Shown piece by piece: positions 28,272 through 36,295 of a DNA stretch of 57,082 nt; the stretch's first letter is position 1, and each line of letters starts with the position of its first letter. The notes under the pieces were generated by a model. That model was not told the DNA's origin and ran no database searches. It worked only from the letters and a program-made list of their open reading frames with translations. A program made the position numbers and the translations under genes. The DNA lies in contig ONLW01000018.1 in assembly GCA_900318835.1 (NCBI GenBank), forward strand, positions 1 through 57,082. The letters are read 5' to 3'. This DNA is from an uncultured Bacteroidales bacterium (lineage in GTDB: Bacteria; Bacteroidota; Bacteroidia; Bacteroidales; P3).

Positions 28272-28955
28272 CTATTTTATCACTTTTATATTCTCAATAC
28301 GTATGTCCTCCAGCGGACGGTCGAAACGGTCGCGCTTGGCAGCGGCAATTTTATCCACGACTTCCATACCCTCAACCACTTCGCCATAGACGGTATACTC
28401 TCCGTCAAGGTGAGGCGTACCACCCACAGTAGTGTATGCTTTACGTTGTTCTTCTGTAAATTTCTTATTCATATACTGTTCCATACGGTCGAGGTCGGCA
28501 TCCGACCACACGCGTCCCTGAACAATATAGAACTGTGAAGACGACGATTCCTTCTTCGGGTTCACCTCGTCGCCCTCGCGGGCAGCACAGAGGGTGCCAC
28601 GCTTGTGGAACAACCCGGGACGGAATTCGGCCGGGACATTATATCCCAACGTACCGTCACCCAACATCTTGCCGGGTTGGGCATCCCTCGAATTGGGATC
28701 ACCGCCCTGAATCATGAACTTGTCAATCACGCGGTGAAAAAGCAGTCCATCATAAACCCCTTCATTGACCAATTTTATGAAATTGTCGCGGTGCAACGGG
28801 GTGTCATTGTAGAGTTTCAGTACAATTTTACCATAGCTGGTATTCATTTCAACGAGGGTTTCCTTTTCCATCTTTTCATCCTGTTTGTCAATAGTTTGTG
28901 AATACCCAACAAAGGCCACAAACAAAAAAAATGCTAAAAAAAATAACTTTTTCAT
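28272..28955 (-). CDS. Secreted cyclophilin-type peptidyl-prolyl isomerase
   Basis: Catalyses cis-trans isomerisation of proline peptide bonds in folding proteins. 227 residues with a signal peptide (MKKLFFLAFFLFVAFVGYSQ), so it is periplasmic. The cyclophilin core is clear: NTSYGKIVLKLYNDTPLHRD, GLLFHRVIDKFMIQGGDP (catalytic Arg in FHRV), SSQFYIVQG and GEYTVYGEVVEGMEVV. An insertion between SSQFYIVQG and the last strands (DADLDRMEQYMNKKFTEEQR) is a helix seen in many Bacteroidota homologues. It heads a run with pheS and folB. A TATTTTTG box on the minus strand at 28996-28989 may be its promoter. Confidence 0.94.
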   Translation of the reverse strand: MKKLFFLAFFLFVAFVGYSQTIDKQDEKMEKETLVEMNTSYGKIVLKLYNDTPLHRDNFIKLVNEGVYDGLLFHRVIDKFMIQGGDPNSRDAQPGKMLGDGTLGYNVPAEFRPGLFHKRGTLCAAREGDEVNPKKESSSSQFYIVQGRVWSDADLDRMEQYMNKKFTEEQRKAYTTVGGTPHLDGEYTVYGEVVEGMEVVDKIAAAKRDRFDRPLEDIRIENIKVIK

Positions 28956-29036
28956 CTATCTATAGAATAATTTTGTTAATTTTGCATGCAAAAATAAGAA
29001 TAAAAATAGAAACAACGAGCAAAAAATCATAGATTT

Positions 29037-29420
29037 ATGAAGAAAAAAAATCTCATCCTCTCCGCCATGCTGTTTTTCAGCATTTTACCAATAGCACTTT
29101 TTACCGGTTGCGACAAGGATACCACCTGCTATTTGGAGATAGAGACAGTCAGTGAAACCCTCACAAATCCAATTTCAGGCGAAGTACTCGGCAACATCCC
29201 CATTGCTGGTGCCCAAGTGGAAGTGTATCAAGATGGTGGCATCAAACACGCCATAGGAATCTCCAACATAAAGGGTATCTTTACCACTCGTTTCGATTCC
29301 CCGGCCATCGTAAAGATCAAAGCCCAATATGACGACGGCACCAGTCTGCTCAAAGGCGAAAACACCGTTCGTCTCAAAGAAGGAGAGACCGTCTCAGCCA
29401 AAGTCATTCTGGCCCGCTAA
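29037..29420 (+). CDS. Small lipoprotein with carboxypeptidase-regulatory-like beta domain
   Basis: 127 residues. Lipoprotein signal MKKKNLILSAMLFFSILPI ending at the lipobox LFTGC. The mature part reads like a transthyretin/CarboxypepD_reg-like fold: GNIPIAGAQVEVYQDGG, SNIKGIFTTRFDSPAIVKIK, then LKEGETVSAKVILAR. Function unknown; probably anchored at the inner or outer membrane. It is 35 bp upstream of the DUF4301 gene and may share its transcript. A TAATTTTG box at 28977-28984 may be its promoter. Confidence 0.8.
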   Translation: MKKKNLILSAMLFFSILPIALFTGCDKDTTCYLEIETVSETLTNPISGEVLGNIPIAGAQVEVYQDGGIKHAIGISNIKGIFTTRFDSPAIVKIKAQYDDGTSLLKGENTVRLKEGETVSAKVILAR

Positions 29421-29455
29421 GCGTCAGGGAAAATTTATGATAAACACCATAGACC

Positions 29456-30982
29456 ATGACATTTAAACCCGCAAAGCAGGACCTCGAACAGCTTTCCCTC
29501 ATGGGACTTACATCCGAGGCCGTGCAGCACCAAATAGACAATTTCAAAAAGGGCTTTCCCAAAAGCCATCTTGATGCAGCTGCCACCCCGGACAACCATG
29601 GCATCCTCTGCCTCAGCGACAAAGAAATTGAGCACTACGAAAAACAATACCGCGTCCTTGCCCGCGGAAAGAAAATCCTCAAGTTCGTTCCCGCTTCCGG
29701 AGCAGCAACACGCATGTTCAAAGACCTTTACAGCTTCACCGCCACCTATTTTGGTGTCGCCAAGAATTTCGACAAGGAATTTCCCGAAGTGAAAGTCTTT
29801 CTCGAGAACCTGCGCACCTTTGCTTTCTATAACGACCTGAAAGCATGCATGGAAGCAGCCGACCTCGACCTCGACGAGTACATGCGTCGCGGAGACTACA
29901 GCACTGTCATCAATTTCCTTCTCAAAGAGCAATACCTCGGCTACGGCAGCCTACCCAAAGCGCTGCTGAAATTCCACCGTTACGGTGCCGTGCAGCGCAC
30001 CCCTCTCGAGGAGCACATCGTAGAGGGCGCCCTCTACGCCCGCAACAGCGATGGCACTGTCAACCTGCATTTTACCATCTCTCCCGAACATCGAAAAGCC
30101 TTCCTTAAAAAGATTGCCGAGGTGAAACACTATTACGAGTCCACCTTCGGCATCAAACTAAAGATAAACTTCTCGGAGCAAAAACATTACACCGACACCA
30201 TCGCCGTCGACGAACAAAACAATCCCACACGCGACGAGAACGGTCATCTCATTTTCCGTCCCGGCGGGCATGGAGCACTGATAGAAAACCTCAACGAGCA
30301 ACGCGCCGATCTCATCTTCATCAAGAACATCGACAACGTGGTGCCCGACTGGATGAAGCATACCACGGTGATTTACAAGCAAGTACTCGCCAGCATGCTT
30401 CTTGAGTTGCGAGAGAAAACCTTCAACGCCCTCCGCACCCTCGACGGCAAGCCCGACAACAGTGTCCTCAACAAGCTCATCCGCTTCGTGAAAGAAGAAC
30501 TTAATATCATGGTACCAGACGGTTGCGACGCCAACACCCTACACAGCCTCCTCAACCGTCCCATGCGCATCTGCGGCATGGTGAAAAACCTCGGCGAACC
30601 TGGTGGCGGCCCCTTCTACACCATTGATACCAAGGGACGTAGAAGTCTCCAGGTGGTCGAATCGGCACAGGTCAACCACAACGACCCGCAGCAGGAGAAA
30701 ATCTTCCAGGCATCGACCCACTTCAACCCCGTCGACCTGGTGTGCAGTACCAAGAACTACCGCGGACGCTATTTCGACCTCCGCCAATATGTCGACCCGC
30801 AGACTGGATTCATCAGCAAAAAGACCAAGGGCGCCCTCACCGTCAAGTCGCAAGAGCTGCCCGGTCTCTGGAACGGTGCCATGGCCGACTGGATTACCCT
30901 CTTCGTCGAAGTGCCCGTTGCCACCTTCAATCCCGTCAAAACCGTCAACGACCTCCTCCGCAAGGAGCACCTCGAAGCCTAA
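29456..30982 (+). CDS. DUF4301 family protein
   Basis: 508 residues, cytoplasmic, no signal peptide. I recognise it as the Bacteroidota DUF4301 family from its overall sequence, including LKFVPASGAATRMFKDLYSF near residue 80, FRPGGHGALIENLNEQRADL near 270 and the C-terminal VPVATFNPVKTVNDLLRKEH. The SGAATRMFK stretch and HGALIENL resemble the nucleotide-sugar pyrophosphorylase (NTP-transferase) superfamily, so a nucleotidyl transfer activity is possible but unproven. A hairpin terminator and repeat copy B follow. Confidence 0.85.
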   Translation: MTFKPAKQDLEQLSLMGLTSEAVQHQIDNFKKGFPKSHLDAAATPDNHGILCLSDKEIEHYEKQYRVLARGKKILKFVPASGAATRMFKDLYSFTATYFGVAKNFDKEFPEVKVFLENLRTFAFYNDLKACMEAADLDLDEYMRRGDYSTVINFLLKEQYLGYGSLPKALLKFHRYGAVQRTPLEEHIVEGALYARNSDGTVNLHFTISPEHRKAFLKKIAEVKHYYESTFGIKLKINFSEQKHYTDTIAVDEQNNPTRDENGHLIFRPGGHGALIENLNEQRADLIFIKNIDNVVPDWMKHTTVIYKQVLASMLLELREKTFNALRTLDGKPDNSVLNKLIRFVKEELNIMVPDGCDANTLHSLLNRPMRICGMVKNLGEPGGGPFYTIDTKGRRSLQVVESAQVNHNDPQQEKIFQASTHFNPVDLVCSTKNYRGRYFDLRQYVDPQTGFISKKTKGALTVKSQELPGLWNGAMADWITLFVEVPVATFNPVKTVNDLLRKEHLEA

Positions 30983-31000
30983 ATGTTAACAACTCTTAAA

Positions 31001-31081
31001 TACCAACACCCTACCATCACCCTATCATCACCTACTGTGGTAGGAGTTGGTTAGGAGTTGGTAAGGAGATGGTAGGTAGTT
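31001..31081. repeat. Dispersed palindromic intergenic repeat, copy B
   Basis: Centre cctactgtggtagg (31031-31044); right arm with tandem ggagttggt-type units and left arm with ccctatcatcacc. Inverted relative to copy A. It lies 18 bp after the DUF4301 stop, between convergent genes. Confidence 0.88.
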
Positions 31082-31114
31082 CATACGCATAAGATACAAG
31101 GAGTTATGCACCAA

Positions 31115-31157
31115 AACGGGCATCTGTCGCTAAAACAGGTGCCCGTTGCCGTTTTTA
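31115..31157 (+). terminator. Terminator hairpin after the DUF4301 gene
   Basis: Stem aacgggca / tgcccgtt extended past one mismatch by ctgt / acag, loop of 7 nt; gccgttttta follows on the plus strand. The U-tract is 4 nt away from the stem. Confidence 0.65.
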
Positions 31158-31193
31158 GGCTAGAAAATTAACTTAACAAATGTTAATTCCATC

Positions 31194-33809
31194 CTAAACG
31201 TCATGAATGGCTTCTATGGGCACCGAGCTGTCCATAAGGCCAATCCGGGTGTCGGAAGCGTGGCGGTTCACACCGGTGTAGGCCAGCGAGGCATCCTCGT
31301 AGCGACGGAACTTCAGGATGGCGTCGTTCATCTGGGCGCGGTTGAAGACACCAACGCGCAGCAGCAGGTCGAAGTCGTCGATGGTCAGGCCCGTCACTCT
31401 CTCGAACAGAGAGGGTTCCAGCTTGCGGATGACATCCTCCAGACTTTCCTCGCGATAGTCGGTGAGGTACATGAAGATGGGGATGCGGGTGGCGAATTTC
31501 ATCAACTTCTCCTGCACCTCACGCCGTTTGGAGCGGTATTCCTTCTCCTCCTGCGTCAGCTCTTTCTTCTTCTTTGTGTCGTCCTTCTCGCCCGCCTCGC
31601 GTTTCAGTTTCTTAATCTTTTCGGCGCGGTTGACGATGCTCTCGATGATGTCGCTACCCATGGCGCGGAAGCCCTCAATCTTCATGATGGTGGCCAGGGC
31701 TTCGGGATTGTCGAGGACGCGTTGCAGGGTGGCGTTGTCGACATTCACCAGCTGGGCGCTGTTCCATCGGCGGGCCAGCAGGGTGCCGCTGGTGCCGTTG
31801 TCCACGAAGTCGAGTATCTCGGTGGCATCCACACGTTTCATCGAGCTGCCGTCGAATTGCAGGATGGGCAGGAAGTTGATAAACTCGTTCACCTTGTCGG
31901 TGATGCGGCGGCTCTGTCTGTTGGAGTGGTTGTCGGCAGAGCCGACACCATCCACAGACAGCTGGTTGGCATAAGTCACCACCTCGCGCAGGGCACGGTT
32001 GGGGGCGAAGTCGAACACATAGCAGGTGGGCTTCAGGACGCTCTTTTTCGTGGGGTCGTCCTTGTCGGTGGCCGTCCACGGACTCTGCACGCGGAAGGCC
32101 GTCTGGAAGTAAGTCTCTGGACTTGAGCAGTTGCGCAGCATCAGCAGGCCACCAAGGGGGCGCAGGGTGACGCCCGTGGTCAGCTTGCCGCAAGTCAGCG
32201 TGATGGTACGAGTCTTCAAAGGGTTGTCACCCATCGCCTCGCGCACGGGACCGAGGGCCTCCACGCCGATGCCGGCCTTGCTGCCGCTACAATTGATGAT
32301 GCGGTAGTTCTGGTAGAAGCCGTTGGCGGGACGACGCAGCAGCGCCTCCATAGCATCGCACGAGGCCACATTGGGCAGGAACCACATGGTGTGGGCACAG
32401 AGGTCGAGCAGGCGGGTGTCGTCGAAGGGCAACGGCACGGGGCGGTTCAGGGGCGAGCTGTTGTCGCCAAAGACGGGGGCTTTGCCACGGATGATGTCGA
32501 GCCATTTCTGCACGGCCTTCTCATGGACGAATGTTGCAGGCGAGACGCCTGCGCTCCCGGATTCAGCACGGAAAAACTCGTTGAGGTCGAAACCGTCCAT
32601 GTCCCACTGCTCTATCATGGACCCGAGGTCCTGCGGCATCTGGTAGGTCATCATCACCATGGTGGGCATCTCCAGGTAGGGGCCGCCCACGGCCTCTTTG
32701 CGCGCCTGCTCGTCCTGATAGGTCCAGTTGAATATCTGGTTCTCCATAAACTCGCCTGTGGCCAAGGCGCGGAAGGGCGTGCCGCTGAGGTAGAGGTAAT
32801 GTTTGCCTGTGATGGGCACCTCCTCGTCATCCCACGCGCGGCCACCCTCCACGTCGATGCCGCTCTCGCTCATCACCTCGTCCTCCTCCGCCTGACGCTT
32901 CTTGGCGTCGGCATCGCCGAGGTCGAGCAGACTCTTGGCGTTGTCGTTCCACGCGCCGAAGTGGTATTCATCCAGCACAATCAAGTCCCATTCGATGCTG
33001 TGCACCCATTCGTTCTTGGGCTTGATGTTGCCATAGCGGTCGCGGCCCAGGTAGTCCTGAAACGAGCCGAAAACGACCAAGGGGAATTTAGAATCATGAA
33101 TTTCGAATTTAGAGCCTTCGTAATTCAACTTTCGTAATTCAGAATTAGAAAAGTAGCGCCAACCTTCGAAGTCGCGGTGGCGCAGCAGGTCGTCGCGCCA
33201 CGAGTCCTCCACGGCGGGCTTGAAGGTGAGCACCAATATCCGTTTGGCCTTCATCCTTTTGGCCAGCTGGTAGGTGGCGAAGGTTTTCCCGAAGCGCATC
33301 TTGGCGTTCCACAGGTAGTGGCTCGGCCTGGGAGCGCAGGCGTCCCGCCTGCCCCGTTCCGCCTCCTCAGCATCCATCATGGCGAAGTATTCTGCCGTCT
33401 GCTCCACAGCCTGTTCTTGCTCGGGGCGCATCGTGTAGTCGAGGTCGCGCACGGTCTCCACGTGTGTGTCGCGGTGCCGCACCGCCACGTAGGCGGCCTT
33501 GGCCTCGCGCAGCGAGCAGCGACACCACTCCCCTATCAGCTCTTTCCCCATACGGCGCAGCATCTCGTGCAGGTCGTGGTCCGAGAAACTCTCGCCGCTG
33601 CCGTCGGCATAGAAGGCGTTGTCGTGCCACAGCAGGTGGTAGGTCTTGTGTGGCTCGGTGATGGGATGCTGCTCGTCGATGCGCTCGTTCACATCGGAGC
33701 GTGTCGTCTGCCCTATCTTAATCCAGCCGGGAAACGACGTATCGTCGTACATGTAGATCTGCGGCACCACGCGCCGCATCTCAGGGAGTATCTGTTCTGT
33801 GGTCTGCAT
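31194..33809 (-). CDS. Restriction-type superfamily 2 helicase with N-terminal GIY-YIG-like domain
   Basis: 871 residues. N-terminal GIY-YIG (T5orf172-like) region: QIYMYDDTSFPGWIKIGQTT near residues 16-36. Then a superfamily 2 helicase: Walker A MRFGKTFATYQLAKRM near 171, DEAD-box variant LIVLDEYHFGAW near 276, SGTPF near 341, and motif VI-like TAFRVQSPW near 568. The C-terminal 250 residues contain a Lys/Glu-rich coiled coil (EKIKKLKREAGEKDD). It probably translocates on DNA and supplies the nuclease of the neighbouring methylase system. Three in-frame repeat insertions sit at about residues 153-160 (RRDACAPR), 220-241 (SELRKLNYEGSKFEIHDSKF) and 418-425 (GSAGVSPA), all between motifs. GC is high, unlike the AT-rich methylase centre and ATPase. 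Confidence 0.85.
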   Translation of the reverse strand: MQTTEQILPEMRRVVPQIYMYDDTSFPGWIKIGQTTRSDVNERIDEQHPITEPHKTYHLLWHDNAFYADGSGESFSDHDLHEMLRRMGKELIGEWCRCSLREAKAAYVAVRHRDTHVETVRDLDYTMRPEQEQAVEQTAEYFAMMDAEEAERGRRDACAPRPSHYLWNAKMRFGKTFATYQLAKRMKAKRILVLTFKPAVEDSWRDDLLRHRDFEGWRYFSNSELRKLNYEGSKFEIHDSKFPLVVFGSFQDYLGRDRYGNIKPKNEWVHSIEWDLIVLDEYHFGAWNDNAKSLLDLGDADAKKRQAEEDEVMSESGIDVEGGRAWDDEEVPITGKHYLYLSGTPFRALATGEFMENQIFNWTYQDEQARKEAVGGPYLEMPTMVMMTYQMPQDLGSMIEQWDMDGFDLNEFFRAESGSAGVSPATFVHEKAVQKWLDIIRGKAPVFGDNSSPLNRPVPLPFDDTRLLDLCAHTMWFLPNVASCDAMEALLRRPANGFYQNYRIINCSGSKAGIGVEALGPVREAMGDNPLKTRTITLTCGKLTTGVTLRPLGGLLMLRNCSSPETYFQTAFRVQSPWTATDKDDPTKKSVLKPTCYVFDFAPNRALREVVTYANQLSVDGVGSADNHSNRQSRRITDKVNEFINFLPILQFDGSSMKRVDATEILDFVDNGTSGTLLARRWNSAQLVNVDNATLQRVLDNPEALATIMKIEGFRAMGSDIIESIVNRAEKIKKLKREAGEKDDTKKKKELTQEEKEYRSKRREVQEKLMKFATRIPIFMYLTDYREESLEDVIRKLEPSLFERVTGLTIDDFDLLLRVGVFNRAQMNDAILKFRRYEDASLAYTGVNRHASDTRIGLMDSSVPIEAIHDV
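32536..32558. repeat. Short palindromic intragenic repeat, copy 1
   Basis: Core gcaggcg-aga-cgcctgc plus gctccc; its reverse complement matches 33330-33352 at 22 of 23 positions. Translated in frame as part of GSAGVSPA in the helicase. Confidence 0.9.
33086..33150. repeat. AT-rich low-complexity insertion inside the helicase gene
   Basis: About 65 bp of repeating aattcagaa / gaatttag units, markedly AT-rich inside a GC-rich gene, encoding Asn/Ser/Lys/Phe-rich residues about 220-241. Same style as the insert at 2890-2925 in the adhesin sorting domain. Confidence 0.75.
33330..33352. repeat. Short palindromic intragenic repeat, copy 2
   Basis: gggagcgcaggcgt-ccc-gcctgc type element, inverted relative to 32536-32558 with one mismatch in 23. 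Translated as RRDACAPR, 12 residues before the helicase Walker A region. Confidence 0.9.
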
Positions 33810-33881
33810 AATATGTCAGTTCGTTCGTTTCATCGTTTTGATGCGAACGCCCCTATGCAGAAATATGTAGGAGAAAAAAAA

Positions 33882-34196
33882 CTAACGATAGAGAGACCCG
33901 TGCACAGCATCGTAAACCCACACATAAGGCTCTCCATTTTCGTCCGTATGCACCTTGTAGGCAAAGATGAATCCTTCACATGAGAATTCGAGATACCCTT
34001 TTTCTTGCCAGTCTTTCCGTCGCCTTGCAGCCCGGAACCTGGCGTAGGGGTTGCTTAGCAATTCAATCCCTGCATAAATCTTTCTTTTACGATTGAGTAC
34101 TGTCTCCAGACTTAAGGTGTGGACATACTTTTCCAGCGCAGCATCGTAGAATCTGTCAATAGCAGCGTGTACCCTGTCGTCAAGAAAGACCTTCAT
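33882..34196 (-). CDS. Putative RelE/ParE-type toxin
   Basis: 104 residues from MKVFLDDRVHAAIDRFYDAA. The frame is open to 34220, but the ATG at 34196 overlaps the upstream stop as ATGA and is preferred. Layout suits the RelE/ParE fold: two N-terminal helices, basic stretch RFRAARRRKDWQEKGYLEF, then beta strands FIFAYKVHT and PYVWVYDAVHG. Members either cut mRNA on the ribosome or inhibit gyrase; which applies here is unclear. The paired upstream gene is the presumed antitoxin. The pair sits between the methylase and the helicase of the putative restriction system. Confidence 0.65.
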   Translation of the reverse strand: MKVFLDDRVHAAIDRFYDAALEKYVHTLSLETVLNRKRKIYAGIELLSNPYARFRAARRRKDWQEKGYLEFSCEGFIFAYKVHTDENGEPYVWVYDAVHGSLYR

Positions 34197-34525
34197 GCGT
34201 TGCCCCTGTAAAAGTTGCAAATCTTCTCGGTGATTCTTCTCTCCGATTCCTCCAGCGTCATTCCATGCTTCAACATCTCCTTCAAGGAAACTACAGGAAT
34301 CTCTATTTCTGATAGTGATTTCAGCTCTTCTTCGGGATGATAGTATCGGTAGGCCTCTTCCGACATCAAATCTTCCGGCACATCCAGGTCAATACTTTCT
34401 ATTGCGCCATGAGACACAGGCCTTCTGGCAGCTCTAGACACGGTGCCGTATTCCGCTGTTGGCTCGCTGGCCATCAGAGGCTTTGTCTCTTCGTCGGTGG
34501 GATATTTCCGAGGTTCTTTTTTCAT
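34193..34525 (-). CDS. Putative antitoxin partner
   Basis: 110 residues, acidic and hydrophilic (SEEAYRYYHPEEELKSLSEI). No clear DNA-binding motif recognised; the C-terminal helix (SLKEMLKHGMTLEESERRIT) could wrap the toxin. Called antitoxin mainly from gene order: same strand, 4-bp ATGA overlap with a RelE/ParE-like gene, similar size. The 151-bp gap upstream (34526-34676) holds a doubled gatccttcgac (34634-34655) and related atccttcgg units that might be operator repeats; nothing else is seen there. Confidence 0.55.
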   Translation of the reverse strand: MKKEPRKYPTDEETKPLMASEPTAEYGTVSRAARRPVSHGAIESIDLDVPEDLMSEEAYRYYHPEEELKSLSEIEIPVVSLKEMLKHGMTLEESERRITEKICNFYRGNA

Positions 34526-34676
34526 GCTTTAATAACGACATCTTCTCGAAAATATTGTGTCTCTTTCTCCTAATATTTCAAAGAGCGCTCTGTTTATGTT
34601 TTTGCCGAGGTTATCCTTCGGCGTGGGTTCTATGATCCTTCGACGATCCTTCGACGAAATTAGGATAAACAGTTCC

Positions 34677-36176
34677 TCATTCCATCGGTCGTATCATACT
34701 CTCGATAAAGGCAATCTCGTCCTGCGTCAGGCCGTATTTCTTGTACAGCATCTCGTCCGTCCACGGGTGGGAGAAGTCTTGAAGGGGGACGAGAACAAAC
34801 GTTCTATTAGAAACATCTGGAGACACTATAGTAGGTTGGCATAAATATCTAAAAAACTTCGTCTTAACATAGCTCATGCAATTTTCCGCCAACTTCTTTT
34901 CTTTAAAAGCATCTATCACTACATAAGACTCTGTCACCACTGAATTTGGTTCTGCAATGAATGTTTGAGAGATTCGAAGAACTTGCCCGTTGTCCTCTTC
35001 TGGAACAGATGTTGAGCGTGATGTTACGACTTTCCAATAATCTATGTATTGCGCATTCTTCTCAATATCTTTCTTGTCAACAAAACCATACCCATCTTTT
35101 GCCTTTTTAGTATATAACTTCACCTCCCCGTGTGTTCTATAATCCTCATAGTTTGTTCTGAAACCAAATGGCTTCTGAGTCCAAACTCTTGTTGCCATTG
35201 TTTTTGTGTCTATTGCACGAACTTTTTCGAGAACGCTAATTGCCATATTATCTCGAATAAAAAAGTCCAATCCATAATCTAGCTTTTTTCTCAAAGAGAC
35301 CTCTTCGCCATTTGGTTCAAATGTTACTAGATTAGACTTATATCCAATATCCCATAAGAAATAACATATTCCACCCCCAGCTCGAATTCCAGGAAAACAA
35401 TCTTTGCTATATTTATAGTCATATAGATATTTTAAATGTCCATCTTTAAGCATGGAATCTCTAAAATCCGACAAGTCACGTCCTCCACAATACCAACGTG
35501 ATGGAATAATCATTATAAGATATCTAGGATTGAGTTTTTTTGCCTGCTCAACAAACAACTGATATATTGGTGAAGCACTATTTCTATTTCCGCCATCGCT
35601 CATTTGGTACGGCGGATTGCCTATGATTACGTCGAATTGCATATCTTTATGAAATATTTCTTTGATTGATTTATGGATAAAGGGATAGGCGTAGGTTTCG
35701 CGGCTGTCGGTGCGGAGGTACTCGCCTATGCTGGCTCCGCAGTGTTCACAGCGGCCTTGCGCATTCCAAGTGTGGTGGCAGCGGTCGTACAGCAAGTTGC
35801 CCTGTGCGTCGCGGAAGGCGGTGCTGACGCTGTACTCGCCGTTGGCCTGCTTGGAGCAGTAGAGCGTCCGGCGGCTCATCTCGGCGGTCAGGTCGGTACA
35901 GGCGATGCCAAAGACCTGCTTGGTCATAATATGGTCGATTCTCTGCTGCAAGTCGGGTATCTGCTCTTCGAGGCCAGCAAGCAGCCGTTTGGCAATCTCG
36001 CGCAGGAAGACACCACTCTTGCTGCAGGGGTCCAAGAACCGTGTCTTCGGACTGCGAAACAATTCTTGCGGCAACAAGTCCAGCATCCGGTTGGCCAACT
36101 CCGGCGAGGTGAAGACCTCGTCACTGCTGAGGTTGGCCAAGCAGTTCAATATGTCCGGCGAATATCGTTCTTTCAT
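34677..36176 (-). CDS. Eco57I-type N6-adenine DNA methyltransferase, mosaic composition
   Basis: 499 residues. SAM motif I TRFLDPCSKSGVFLREIAKR near residue 45, catalytic motif IV FDVIIGNPPYQM near 186, and a small Cys/His cluster between them (CHHTW, CEHCGASIG) that may bind zinc. The region after NPPY contains the presumed target-recognition domain (about 230-430). Base composition changes sharply within the gene: GC-rich up to about 35,690 (N-terminal half), AT-rich from about 35,690 to 34,800, then GC-rich again to the stop. This fits replacement of the recognition segment by recombination. It presumably protects host sites against the adjacent GIY-YIG helicase. It follows the small methylase-like gene by 119 bp. 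Confidence 0.88.
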   Translation of the reverse strand: MKERYSPDILNCLANLSSDEVFTSPELANRMLDLLPQELFRSPKTRFLDPCSKSGVFLREIAKRLLAGLEEQIPDLQQRIDHIMTKQVFGIACTDLTAEMSRRTLYCSKQANGEYSVSTAFRDAQGNLLYDRCHHTWNAQGRCEHCGASIGEYLRTDSRETYAYPFIHKSIKEIFHKDMQFDVIIGNPPYQMSDGGNRNSASPIYQLFVEQAKKLNPRYLIMIIPSRWYCGGRDLSDFRDSMLKDGHLKYLYDYKYSKDCFPGIRAGGGICYFLWDIGYKSNLVTFEPNGEEVSLRKKLDYGLDFFIRDNMAISVLEKVRAIDTKTMATRVWTQKPFGFRTNYEDYRTHGEVKLYTKKAKDGYGFVDKKDIEKNAQYIDYWKVVTSRSTSVPEEDNGQVLRISQTFIAEPNSVVTESYVVIDAFKEKKLAENCMSYVKTKFFRYLCQPTIVSPDVSNRTFVLVPLQDFSHPWTDEMLYKKYGLTQDEIAFIESMIRPME

Positions 36177-36295
36177 GTCAGTATATCTTTCGTTCTTTGT
36201 GGTCGGCCTTCGGCCTCAAAATTGTAAGAAAATTGAACAAGAAAATTTTAGGATAATTTTGAATCAAATTTTTCTATAATTTTGAGCGTAGCGAC

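Noticed and set aside
34634-34655. Doubled gatccttcgac as a mobile-element target duplication
   Set aside because: Adjacent copies with no element between them; more likely operator-like or chance.
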